17,254 nucleotides of DNA from positions 1-17,254 of the forward strand of contig CAZJBD010000035.1 of NCBI GenBank assembly GCA_964544265.1, read 5' to 3'. How positions within the stretch are numbered: position 1 is the first letter of the stretch; each line of letters starts with the position of its first letter. The DNA is from JALHVH01 sp964544265. Its GTDB lineage: Bacteria > Acidobacteriota > Aminicenantia > Aminicenantales > Saccharicenantaceae. The translations under genes were made by a program, and so were the position numbers. Below are positions 7,682-15,213 of the stretch, piece after piece. Below the pieces are notes generated by a model. The model saw only the letters and a program-made list of their open reading frames with translations, had not been told where the DNA came from and made no database searches.

Positions 7682-9508
7682 CTAGGGGAACACGATTGGG
7701 AGGTCTTCAGTATCGAAATACATTTTATATGAGAAGTTTTCCACCGTTGAGTAGAACGGCACCATCCGTGACCTCACCCTTCCGCCGCCTGGCGGTTCGA
7801 CGCGGAAGGCCCCCGGGGTCGTGTCGGGAACCAGCCATTTTTCCAGGTCCTCGTCTCTTTCGGGCAGCCGAAAAGCTGACTCATGATAATCCGACTCCAA
7901 CACCAAGACCACTGGGCCGCGCATGACGGCCACCCGATTCGGATGCTGCCGATCGACGGGCTTCATACGTAACGGAAGCGGGATACGGATCTCCACCCGG
8001 TCCCCAGGATTCCAGGTGCGCGTTAAAACGGCCCAGGTGGCAGGAATGCAGGCAACGTCGGCAGCGGCTCCGTTAACCCTTGCTGAAACGCTGGTCGACC
8101 ATTTCGGGACTCGGAACCTGAGAGAGAAATCCATGCTGCGTTTCATGCTTATCGTTAAAGTGCTCGTGTCGGCTTCCGGATACTGCGTATCCTGGACCAA
8201 CTGAACCTCCCCCCCGGGGCCGTTCCAGATCACTTCCGATGGAACGTAAAGATTGACGAAGATTCCGTTCCGGTCCTTAAAGTAGATAAGATTATGGTAG
8301 TCTGCCACGTCTTGGATATATGAGCCTGAACAGCACGTGTAGGGTTCCCAATTATAATTTTTCATCCCTCCCGCGATCCGATAATCGGCATAATAATAAT
8401 TTCTGCCGCCATCCGTAATGGGGAGGGCCGCTCCCACCCCGTTATACAAAAGACGTTCGATCCAATCGCCATAGCGCGCTTCTCCGGTGAATTGCATCAA
8501 GTAACGGGATAGTTTGAACCCCGCCCACGATCCGCAGGGCGCCTCGAAGCAGTCGTACCGGATCTCCAACGATTTTCCCAATCGTCCTTCCGGTATGATC
8601 GTCTCACGAGGACCGAACCCTCCCGTTGCATAGCACTGGGTATTCTGCAGGAAATCATAGGCGTTCTTGATGATGCGAAGATAGGCCGGATCGCCCGTGA
8701 CGGCGTAAGCCATCGCCGCGCTGCTGAAGGTATTCACGTGACTGTATGCATGGACGCCATGGGCATCGGTTGGGGCGGCGGTTTCAGCGAACTTATTCCA
8801 GTAGGAGGGGTACAACCAGGCTTCGGCAAAATCCTTGAACTTCGGGTTTCCGGTCAGTTGATAGGCGCGATAGAGGTTCTCCGAAAGCGTGTACCACTCG
8901 CTCGGTTTGCCCTGGTAGGATTTCAGGGGAATCGCCGGGATGTTTTCGCGACTGAACGTTCGGCTCGCCCAATCTGTGATTTTCTCAAGCAGCGGGATAG
9001 CCTCCTCATGGCCTGCATACTCCCGCATGTCGACGAGTCCACAGACGAGTTTATCGTAGGTATAATGCCGTATGCCGCAATCGCCGTCGGGCTTAACGGT
9101 CTTGGCGAATTCCGTCATCAGGCGCACGGCTTTTTCTTTCATGGCGACGTCACCGGTGGCCCGATACATCCGCGACATTCCGCTGAGCCACTGCCCGAAG
9201 ACGGTCGAACTGTTTTCCTTGCACCAGCCTCCCAATGCATGCCCCGGCGAAGGAAGCCCGGTCGTCGCGCGATAGCCGTGCAGAATATCGTCTTCCGAGA
9301 CGCCAAGGTAGAAATCCCTAGCAGATTGATACTGCTGCAGCCACCGGCTTTCACGCAACTTCACTCCTAGGTAATTGAATGGCTCAATCTTAATCCTGGA
9401 TGATGATGCCGTGGGCTGAGAATGTGCGCTTCCAGCACTTTGTGCCAAAATCCATGCCGTGGTCGGAGCGACTTTCATGAATTCTCTACGGGTTATTTTA
9501 TTTTTCAT
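7682..9508 (-). CDS. Tat-exported GH127/DUF1680-type glycoside hydrolase (beta-L-arabinofuranosidase-like)
   Basis: A 608-residue protein with a twin-arginine signal (ITRREFMKV, then a hydrophobic stretch to about residue 27), so probably folded in the cytoplasm and exported to the periplasm. The alpha/alpha-barrel half spans about 40-400 and beta-sandwich domains follow (FVNLYVPSEVIWNG, LRFRVPKWS, NRVAVMRGPVVLVLE), as in GH127. Known GH127 enzymes cut beta-L-arabinofuranosides with a Zn-bound Cys nucleophile. The equivalent Cys pair is visible as YTCCSGS (C392, C393), and a further ligand Cys as C325 in CFEAPCGSW. The Glu there is three residues before C325 (E322) instead of two, so the Zn site may differ. 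The ATG at 9508 is preferred over an upstream TTG because AAGGAG lies 5 nt before it. Substrate within the clan is uncertain. Confidence 0.85.
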   Translation of the reverse strand: MKNKITRREFMKVAPTTAWILAQSAGSAHSQPTASSSRIKIEPFNYLGVKLRESRWLQQYQSARDFYLGVSEDDILHGYRATTGLPSPGHALGGWCKENSSTVFGQWLSGMSRMYRATGDVAMKEKAVRLMTEFAKTVKPDGDCGIRHYTYDKLVCGLVDMREYAGHEEAIPLLEKITDWASRTFSRENIPAIPLKSYQGKPSEWYTLSENLYRAYQLTGNPKFKDFAEAWLYPSYWNKFAETAAPTDAHGVHAYSHVNTFSSAAMAYAVTGDPAYLRIIKNAYDFLQNTQCYATGGFGPRETIIPEGRLGKSLEIRYDCFEAPCGSWAGFKLSRYLMQFTGEARYGDWIERLLYNGVGAALPITDGGRNYYYADYRIAGGMKNYNWEPYTCCSGSYIQDVADYHNLIYFKDRNGIFVNLYVPSEVIWNGPGGEVQLVQDTQYPEADTSTLTISMKRSMDFSLRFRVPKWSTSVSARVNGAAADVACIPATWAVLTRTWNPGDRVEIRIPLPLRMKPVDRQHPNRVAVMRGPVVLVLESDYHESAFRLPERDEDLEKWLVPDTTPGAFRVEPPGGGRVRSRMVPFYSTVENFSYKMYFDTEDLPIVFP

Positions 9509-9513
9509 GTGAT

Positions 9514-9519
9514 CTCCTT
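9514..9519 (-). promoter_or_regulatory. Ribosome binding site deciding the hydrolase start
   Basis: AAGGAG on the minus strand, 5 nt upstream of ATG 9508. An in-frame TTG at 9523 would place this site inside the coding region, so the ATG is the better start. Confidence 0.75.
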
Positions 9520-9568
9520 CCAAGGATCCGCTTTTGAATCGGAGGAATACTCATCTCAGTCGCTGGGA

Positions 9569-9598
9569 ATGATATGCCGGCACTTCATAGGATGTCAA
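9569..9598 (-). promoter_or_regulatory. Sigma70-type promoter of the GH127-type hydrolase gene
   Basis: On the minus strand: perfect -35 TTGACA (9593-9598), 18-bp spacer, -10 TATCAT (9569-9574; 5 of 6). Predicted start near 9562, giving a leader of about 54 nt. It lies between the hydrolase and the upstream peptidase remnant, so the hydrolase is probably transcribed on its own. Confidence 0.58.
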
Positions 9599-9703
9599 TT
9601 CAGGCCGATAAGCCAGGGCTGACCATTGAGTCGGTGCTTCATATCCTGGATCGGTTTAGATAATCCGATGCCAGTCAGTGCTTAAACCAAGGGCTAAGGG
9701 TGA

Positions 9704-10422
9704 TCACTGAAGCCGGGCATCTGCAATGGCCCGAGTCAAGTCGATATAGGCGAGACAGAACCTCAATAAGTAGTCCTCATCAAAATCCGCGTCCACTCGA
9801 TCTGCAGGCGTGTGAACGTATTTGGAGATGCGTTCCTCCTGACCCGCCGCGAATCCGGGGCTGACCGTCAAGGAGGGGATTCCCAACTTGGCAAATGAGA
9901 TAGCATCGCCCTTTGCGAAGAGATACCGATATGGATCCGGATAGGGGCGTGTGGCCAGGCCGTGCGCTAAACCAGCGGCTTCACGGTCGTTTGTTCAAGC
10001 CCGCCGAGGCACCATAGAGTCGGCTCGTACACGCCGGCCCCGTCATTGTTCAAGACAAATACGACCTTCGGCAGTGGAACCAAAGGGTGTTCGACAAAGA
10101 ATCGGCTCCCGATCATGCCCTCTTCTTCGGCCGTCGTGGCCAAGACGAGGATGGAGCGCGCGGGCGGCATCGCCGCGAGAGATTCTGCGGCCGCCAGGAC
10201 CACTGCCGCACCCAAGGCGTTGTCCCGGGCGCCGTTAAAGATCGTCTTGACCCCATCGATCGATCTCGCACCCAGGTGATCGCGGTGGGCCATTAATAAC
10301 ACATACTCCCCGGACCGGCCCGCGTCGCGCCCACGAATGAATCCGACGACGTTATGTGCGTGAACAGGATTGCTTGCCGGAGCGGGATTGGCCGCGCCGT
10401 CCTTCCGTTGCCAGACAACTTC
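9704..10422 (-). pseudogene. Detached second M28 peptidase domain (reading frame broken)
   Basis: Continuation of the M28 gene beyond the in-frame TAA at 10423-10425. The same frame resumes at once (EVVWQRKDG...) and runs to 9967 with M28 features: AHRDHLG (HxD ligands), NGARDNALG (bridging Asp), TAEEEGMIGS (catalytic Glu pair), VLNNDGAG (Asp ligand). Around 9967-9985 homology shifts to another frame by a net loss of 1 nt or gain of 2. It continues as AHGLATRPYPDPYRYLFAKG, GIPSLTV and KYVHTPADRVD (final His ligand), ending at TGA 9704. Every expected metal ligand is still there, so decay is recent or the breaks are sequence errors. No ribosome site or start suited to separate translation was found. 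Confidence 0.8.
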
Positions 10423-11925
10423 TTAAAAATATCCCGGCGCGTAGGGAAATGCCTCCACCCCTGAGGCCTTCAGACATCCCGCAATGTAGCGAGCGGCGAT
10501 ATCTCCTTCCGGGGATCCAGCCAGGCGACCCATCAGCTCATCCGATGCCAAGAATCGGACATGGGCAAGGAGATCCCGTCCGTAACGTAGGCCTGCCGGT
10601 TCATCCGGGGATTGAGGTCTCAAATGATCAAGGGTTCTTAGAAGGATCCGGCGGGCCATCTCAATGCATTGCCTGACCTTCTCGATATTGACCTTATCGG
10701 GCCTGTCATCTCGAGTGTGGCCCCGGCCGCTGGGCGCGCTTATTTCGGTCGTGGCGATTCCCGACTGGGCGAAGGACATCTGGTCGGAGCCCTGGATTCG
10801 GGTAAATTGGACCTCGATTCCTTGTTCTTTAACAGCCTTATCAATACTGTCGACCAGCCAGGCCGGATGGAAACTGGTTCCCACGGAAGCGAATAGGGCG
10901 GGAGGCGGCATGAGCTTCCAAGGATAGGCAAGCCCTTCCCAGGTTCGTCCTTGATAGGTTCGGGGAATAAGGCCGATTCCGGGGCTTAGAGGAAGAGCCT
11001 GTTGCCCGCCGTCCCGTTCGATATGAACGGGCACATCGCCTCCCAAGTCATCGAAAACAAGCGCCAAGGAGCAGGACCGCAGCTCGTCGCCGTGTCGCTC
11101 AACATAGCTCCTCGACCCGAGGATACCGACTTCCTCAGCGCCGAAGGCGATAAAGGTCAAGCCTATCCGTTCAAGAATCTCGAGGCCTTTCATGGTTCGG
11201 GCCAGTTCGAGGAGGGCAGAAACGCCGGAGGCGTTGTCGCCCGCCCCGGGGCAATCCCGGTAACTATCCAAGTGGGCGCCGACGACGATCTGCGTCGCGG
11301 GCGGATTCTGGCCTAAATGGGCGATCACATTACGGGAGGTCCCTTTCCTAAACCCGCCATGAACGGATGACGTCAGTTCCCGTCCTTCCATTCCCCGGAT
11401 CCGGTCGAAGTCGGCCGGGGCGAGGTCGATGATGAATCGGGGACCCAAGGCCGCAATACGGAAATGAAGAGGCGGATTGCCCTCTTCCGAAGTAATGACG
11501 GCCTTGCCAGCGACGACAGCGGACGAAGGCCAAGCGGATGGGGCACCTGGGTCCAGCAGGATAAAGGCGCCCTTGTAGCTGAGCTCACCTGCATAAGGAT
11601 CGAGACCCAAACCCGCGGGCGATAGCTTCTCGGTCCCTATCCTTAGCTCAATGCCGGTGGGCTCGAAGGATTCAAAAGAGAAGGGCTCGATCTCGGCAGA
11701 AATGCCCATTGCGTCGAATTGACGAGCGATATAGTCGGCCGCCCGGCCTTCGTTCGGAGTTCCTGCCTGGCGGGGCCCGATTGCGACCAACGTTTCGATG
11801 TGCTCTCTCACGTTCGTGCCGATATCGACGGGCGGTCGCCTGTCGCCCCGCCCTCCGGCTTCCGGCGGCGGGACGAGCACTAAAAGGGCTATCAAGACCA
11901 CGATACTTATAACTTTGATTCTCAT
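10423..11925 (-). CDS. M28-family zinc metallopeptidase, first domain of a tandem M28 protein cut by a premature stop
   Basis: Exported aminopeptidase/carboxypeptidase-type M28 protein; 500 residues up to the stop. The signal segment is MRIKVISIVVLIALLVLVPP. Counting from ATG 11925, the two-Zn site is complete: H218 and D220 (GAHLDS), D230 (GAGDNASG), E264/E265 (FGAEEVGILGS), D292/D293 (VFDDLGG) and H403 (GRGHTRDD). Between the N-terminus and this core lies an inserted domain (about 85-195) where PA-like domains often sit. From about residue 451 the protein starts a second M28 unit (LLAHVRFLASDELMGRLAG) and stops at PGYF, exactly where relatives have a Gln: TAA stands where CAA would fit. The truncated product may still be active as a single-domain peptidase. 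The start is chosen by AGGAGG 6 nt upstream; the ATG at 11940 overlaps that site. Confidence 0.87.
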   Translation of the reverse strand: MRIKVISIVVLIALLVLVPPPEAGGRGDRRPPVDIGTNVREHIETLVAIGPRQAGTPNEGRAADYIARQFDAMGISAEIEPFSFESFEPTGIELRIGTEKLSPAGLGLDPYAGELSYKGAFILLDPGAPSAWPSSAVVAGKAVITSEEGNPPLHFRIAALGPRFIIDLAPADFDRIRGMEGRELTSSVHGGFRKGTSRNVIAHLGQNPPATQIVVGAHLDSYRDCPGAGDNASGVSALLELARTMKGLEILERIGLTFIAFGAEEVGILGSRSYVERHGDELRSCSLALVFDDLGGDVPVHIERDGGQQALPLSPGIGLIPRTYQGRTWEGLAYPWKLMPPPALFASVGTSFHPAWLVDSIDKAVKEQGIEVQFTRIQGSDQMSFAQSGIATTEISAPSGRGHTRDDRPDKVNIEKVRQCIEMARRILLRTLDHLRPQSPDEPAGLRYGRDLLAHVRFLASDELMGRLAGSPEGDIAARYIAGCLKASGVEAFPYAPGYF

Positions 11926-11931
11926 GCTAAA

Positions 11932-11937
11932 CCTCCT
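11932..11937 (-). promoter_or_regulatory. Ribosome binding site deciding the M28 start
   Basis: AGGAGG on the minus strand, 6 nt before ATG 11925. The upstream in-frame ATG at 11940 directly abuts it and has no site of its own. Confidence 0.75.
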
Positions 11938-12153
11938 CATGACGTCCAGGATGCCGGGTCAAGGCCATAAAGTACTTTGATAATGCAGACCGGGGAACCC
12001 ACCAAAGGCGTATTTTTATCATTTTTCTACTTTCGGCCGACGGTCAGCCCAAGATTGCCGAAGGGTTCTTTCTTGTCATTACTGGAATTCTTTCGGCAGA
12101 TACGGCGTCAGAGGGGCGTTTTCCGGACCGATAAAAGCGTGTAAAATACCGGT

Positions 12154-13080
12154 ATGTCGTGGCTCAGCAAAGGACTGGACGCTTTAGCCGTTCTTTCGGC
12201 CGCCTGGCTGCTGGTTTTATTGATCCGCAGGACGTCCGGCAAGACCGCCGAATTGGTCAGGCCCCTTATCTTAGCGGTCCTTTTCTTTAATGGCATGGGT
12301 CTCGTCGGGATCATTGCCCGTCGCCTCTTGAGGACTGCTGGTTTATCGATGGCCGCGGATACGGCCATTTTCGGGCTTAAGTTTGGTTGGTTTTTCGCCT
12401 TCCTGACCTTCATTCACCGTTTTGCCCTCCCGCTCGGGAAACGTCTTTTCCGCAGGCTCGTCTCGGCGGCCGTCCTGCCTGTCGTTTTGCTCCTCGCCGG
12501 GGGATGGCTAGAATTTCTGCTCACCTCGAAGCGGGGCCTCTTCAACAACCTCCAATATGTCTCGGATTATGTTGTCTTTTTTGCCATGATAGGAGCAGGC
12601 TTGTATCTTCGATACCGGACATCTGTCCTGGTCAGCCGGGAAGCTACGAAAGCCATGATTGTCCTGGGCGGCCTCACCGCTTCGATATTTCTCGCGCTCG
12701 GCCTCTGGTGGATCGTCGGGGACAGCATATCTCATCTCTCTCCGCCCTTGGCGGCGGCGTTCATTCCGCTGTGTTCGTCCGTGGTCAATGTGGGATTGGG
12801 TTTCTGGGTCCTCAGGTTCTCCAAGGTGTTGACCGGACCGGAGATCGTCCGATTCGCTCCCCGCCGGATTTCCGAGGCCTTGTTGTCCCGCTGGGGGATC
12901 TCCAAACGGGAAGGGGAGATCATCAAACTCGTCAGTCAAGGACTTTCTAATCAAGAGATCGCGGACCGCCTGTTCATTTCTCTGTTCACGGTTAAAAAAC
13001 ACCTCAACACTGTTTTTCTGAAGACGGGTGTCACGAACCGCGTCCAGCTCGTACGGCTTTTTTCTGAATCGGGCGTCTAG
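12154..13080 (+). CDS. Seven-helix membrane protein with C-terminal LuxR-type HTH
   Basis: A 308-residue predicted membrane-bound transcription regulator. Seven hydrophobic segments are visible at about 8-24, 34-55, 71-91, 101-122, 136-154, 167-189 and 198-221. A short linker leads to a GerE/LuxR HTH at 249-300 (ISKREGEIIKLVSQGLSNQE, IADRLFISLFTVKKHLNTVF), with the usual invariant Glu, Gly and Val-K-H positions. Such proteins probably sense a membrane or extracytoplasmic signal and bind DNA from the membrane; the signal is unknown. No Shine-Dalgarno precedes the ATG. A TAAAAT box at 12142-12147 would place transcription start on the ATG itself, so the mRNA may be leaderless. The SH3-domain gene follows on the same strand after 163 nt and is a natural target candidate. 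Confidence 0.85.
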   Translation: MSWLSKGLDALAVLSAAWLLVLLIRRTSGKTAELVRPLILAVLFFNGMGLVGIIARRLLRTAGLSMAADTAIFGLKFGWFFAFLTFIHRFALPLGKRLFRRLVSAAVLPVVLLLAGGWLEFLLTSKRGLFNNLQYVSDYVVFFAMIGAGLYLRYRTSVLVSREATKAMIVLGGLTASIFLALGLWWIVGDSISHLSPPLAAAFIPLCSSVVNVGLGFWVLRFSKVLTGPEIVRFAPRRISEALLSRWGISKREGEIIKLVSQGLSNQEIADRLFISLFTVKKHLNTVFLKTGVTNRVQLVRLFSESGV

Positions 13081-13116
13081 GCGAGAGGTCTCCGGCCCAT
13101 CCCTGCTGAGATCTGA

Positions 13117-13161
13117 CCCCTTGAGGTGAAGGATATCCCCCTGAATTTCACCCCTAAAGGG
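13117..13161. promoter_or_regulatory. Imperfect inverted repeat upstream of the SH3-domain gene, possible operator
   Basis: Arms CCCCTTGAGGTGAA (13117-13130) and TTCACCCCTAAAGGG (13147-13161) share a perfect GGTGAA/TTCACC core, with half-site centres 22 bp apart, about two helical turns. It lies just upstream of a weak promoter candidate (TTGCCA at 13164-13169, CATATT at 13187-13192) and just downstream of the LuxR-type gene. No T-run follows, so it is not a usual terminator. Confidence 0.35.
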
Positions 13162-13243
13162 CATTGCCAATCTGGCCCCCTGGCTGCATATTAGCTCAGG
13201 AACCAAAAGAGAAGGGATCGACGAAGAACAGCAAGAGGGTAAA

Positions 13244-14098
13244 ATGAGGCACGATATGAGTAGGGGGAAGAGGTTAGTAATCATCATAGCAGCGACGTGG
13301 TTGATCCTCGCCATGCCGCTTTCGGCTCAGGCGAAAAGGCTCCAGGTGATCACCGAGAAGGCCAATCTTTACCTTGACGCCGACGAGCGGAGCCCGGTTG
13401 TCGGGACCCTGTCGAAGGGAGCCACGATGACCCTCGCTAGCGCCGTCAAAACCCGGACGAATTGGTTTTACGTTTATTATGTCTCGCTGGATACGGGGAA
13501 AACTCGCTCCGGATATATCCTCGATTCCCTGGTCCGCAAACTCTACGCGGACGTCAAAGTCGTCAATATCAGCTCCGATGATGAAGTGGCCCAGCCCGGA
13601 GACTTGGACTTCAATGGAGGCTACCAGCCGACCCTCGACTGGGGCGCCGCCAAGGACAAGATCATCAGCCTCGAGGGAAAGCCTTCCGGTGAGGAGAAGT
13701 TCAACGGTCTCGAGGTCATCCGGTATAAACGCTCAATCATGGCCAGAAATTGCCTCGTCGAATACGTCTTCAACGACAATCGCCTGGTCGCGACCCGGTA
13801 CAATTTTCTTGATAAATACACCGATAAGAACCGCTACATCGAGGATTACCTAAAGATTAAAAACAACCTCATCTCCAAGATCGGGACTCCGCGCGCGGAC
13901 ACGGTTACCTGGCAGGATCCCACCTACAAGTCGAACAATGCATATTGGGGGAAGGCCCTGGGCATGGGCCACGTCGAGTATCATACGAAATGGGAATTAT
14001 CCGATACCGAGATGCGCCTCACTTTGACAGGCAACAACAACCAGGTGTCATTGGGCACCGAGTATAAGGGTTTGAAATTAAAATCGGCCTCTTTATAA
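13244..14098 (+). CDS. Exported SH3-domain protein with SmpA-like C-terminal repeats
   Basis: A 284-residue protein. After a signal peptide (VIIIAATWLILAMPLSAQA, likely cleaved after residue 30) comes a bacterial SH3 domain at about 33-98 (ITEKANLYLDADERSPVVG through WFYVYYV to SGYILDSLV). Such domains often bind peptidoglycan stems or proteins in the envelope. Residues about 125-284 carry two related alpha/beta segments: WGAAKDKIISLEGKPSG with VEYVFNDNRL, and YLKIKNNLISKIGTPRAD with a TWELSDTEMRLTLTG strand. Their pattern of an amphipathic helix, G-x-P turn and beta-hairpin recalls the SmpA/OmlA (BamE) fold; this is a pattern match only. The start follows GAGGG by 4 nt. The gene ends at a strong intrinsic terminator. 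Precise role is unknown. Confidence 0.8.
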   Translation: MRHDMSRGKRLVIIIAATWLILAMPLSAQAKRLQVITEKANLYLDADERSPVVGTLSKGATMTLASAVKTRTNWFYVYYVSLDTGKTRSGYILDSLVRKLYADVKVVNISSDDEVAQPGDLDFNGGYQPTLDWGAAKDKIISLEGKPSGEEKFNGLEVIRYKRSIMARNCLVEYVFNDNRLVATRYNFLDKYTDKNRYIEDYLKIKNNLISKIGTPRADTVTWQDPTYKSNNAYWGKALGMGHVEYHTKWELSDTEMRLTLTGNNNQVSLGTEYKGLKLKSASL

Positions 14099-14117
14099 CC
14101 CCCTCCTTTCTATTTCC

Positions 14118-14152
14118 CCCCGTCCCCGTTTTAACGGGGACGGGGACTTTTT
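14118..14152 (+). terminator. Strong intrinsic terminator after the SH3-domain gene
   Basis: Thirteen-base arms CCCCGTCCCCGTT (14118-14130) and AACGGGGACGGGG (14133-14145) are perfectly complementary and are followed by ACTTTTT. The T-run touches the stop codon of the convergent PAS-GGDEF gene (TAA complement at 14151-14153). In the minus direction no T-run follows, so it should act mainly on plus-strand transcripts. Confidence 0.9.
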
Positions 14153-15113
14153 ATCGCGGTTGTTCGTCTTTCTGGACAAAGCTCATGCTGACTTTGTTAC
14201 GGCCACGCCATTTGGAGTGCATCATGAGCTGTTCGGTCCGCTTAATCAGGCTATCGACCGTGTCGTAGCGTTGGACAAGGCAGGCGCCCATGGAGACCGT
14301 GGCGTTCAGGACGCCTGTTTCCATTGTGATATAGGATTCCGCGACGAGCAGCCTTAGCTTGTTGGATACGATGTCGAGGCGGGTTTCGTCGATGTTGAGG
14401 AGGGCGATGAGGAACTCGTCCGTATTCCAGCGCCCCACGATGTCGAAATAGCGGATGTTCTTGTGGATTGTCCGGGCGACCATCCTTAAGACTTTGGCGG
14501 CGTTGAACCGGCCATAGCGCTCAAGGAGCTTATTATAATGGTCGACGTCAGCGTTAATCAGGCCGAACGGAAGGTTGTGCTTCTGGAACTCGTCCAGCCG
14601 CGCCGCAAGGTGCATCTCAAGATACTTCCTATTGCTGATCCCTGTCTCGATATCGATCAGGGCCGTGCGTTCCAGCTCGTTCACGGTGAGGGGAATAGTG
14701 ACTTTGGGCGACATATCGGTGAAGATCTCAGCCGTCCCAATGATCTCGCCGTTTTCCTTAAAGACGGGGACGACACGCAGGAAGACGGGCAGGCGGAAGT
14801 CGTCCCTGTGCCGGATGTAGAGTTCGACCGAGCGGATCGTTCCGTCCTTCATTGTCGCTCGGATCGGACACTTCTCAGGATCGATCGACTTGCCCTCTCC
14901 GTCCAAGAGGAGGGCGATATCCTCCGGACATAACTTGCCGAGAACATCGGAGCGATTAAAGCCGGTGATCGTTTCTGCCCCCTCGTTCCAGAACACGATC
15001 CTCCTGTCCCGGTCCAGGCAGCAAACGGCATCCCTGGTTTGGTTGAGAAGGGTGTTGGCGAAGCTCTTGGTCGCTCCTTCAAAGACCTCGCTGATGTTTT
15101 TTTCCGCGGTCAT
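14151..15113 (-). CDS. PAS-GGDEF protein with degenerate active site (NTDEF) and intact I-site
   Basis: A 320-residue cytoplasmic protein with no membrane segment. A PAS domain at about 20-135 (CCLDRDRRIVFWNEGAE, then C62 and C82 in LCPEDI and KCPIRATM) is followed by a GGDEF domain at about 150-312. The signature loop reads RWNTDEF (residues 228-234), where active cyclases have R-x-GG(D/E)EF. In the upstream helix, DHYNKLLERYGRFNAAKVL lacks the guanine-binding Asn and Asp of the usual DHFKxxNDxYGHxxGDxVL. The metal-binding D189 and the allosteric I-site R221-Y-F-D224, five residues before the loop, remain. It is therefore probably not a cyclase but a c-di-GMP or GTP sensor. Convergent with the SH3 gene; its own promoter lies at 15170-15199. 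Confidence 0.9.
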   Translation of the reverse strand: MTAEKNISEVFEGATKSFANTLLNQTRDAVCCLDRDRRIVFWNEGAETITGFNRSDVLGKLCPEDIALLLDGEGKSIDPEKCPIRATMKDGTIRSVELYIRHRDDFRLPVFLRVVPVFKENGEIIGTAEIFTDMSPKVTIPLTVNELERTALIDIETGISNRKYLEMHLAARLDEFQKHNLPFGLINADVDHYNKLLERYGRFNAAKVLRMVARTIHKNIRYFDIVGRWNTDEFLIALLNIDETRLDIVSNKLRLLVAESYITMETGVLNATVSMGACLVQRYDTVDSLIKRTEQLMMHSKWRGRNKVSMSFVQKDEQPR

Positions 15114-15169
15114 TGCTGATCCCCGTATCTGCCCAAGATCTCAATGCCCCCAGAGCATTGCTTTAATAA

Positions 15170-15199
15170 AATATAGCATAAAATTATTTCGCCTGGCAA
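15170..15199 (-). promoter_or_regulatory. Sigma70-type promoter of the PAS-GGDEF gene
   Basis: On the minus strand: -35 TTGCCA (15194-15199; 5 of 6), 18-bp spacer, -10 TATATT (15170-15175; 5 of 6). Predicted start near 15163, with a leader of about 50 nt. It begins only 15 bp from the edge of the inverted-repeat element. Confidence 0.52.
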
Positions 15200-15213
15200 G
15201 TTATCGGATTGCC

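Noticed and set aside
8738..9370. 210-codon plus-strand open frame opposite the hydrolase
   Set aside because: Shadow of the GH127-type gene, with no recognisable features or ribosome site.
12508..13314. 268-codon minus-strand open frame opposite the LuxR-type gene
   Set aside because: Low-complexity, charged translation without a family pattern, lying over well-supported membrane and HTH coding sequence.
15142..15160. Hairpin in the PAS-GGDEF leader as a c-di-GMP riboswitch
   Set aside because: Only six base pairs with a seven-base loop and no GEMM-type conserved core; at most a minor leader structure.
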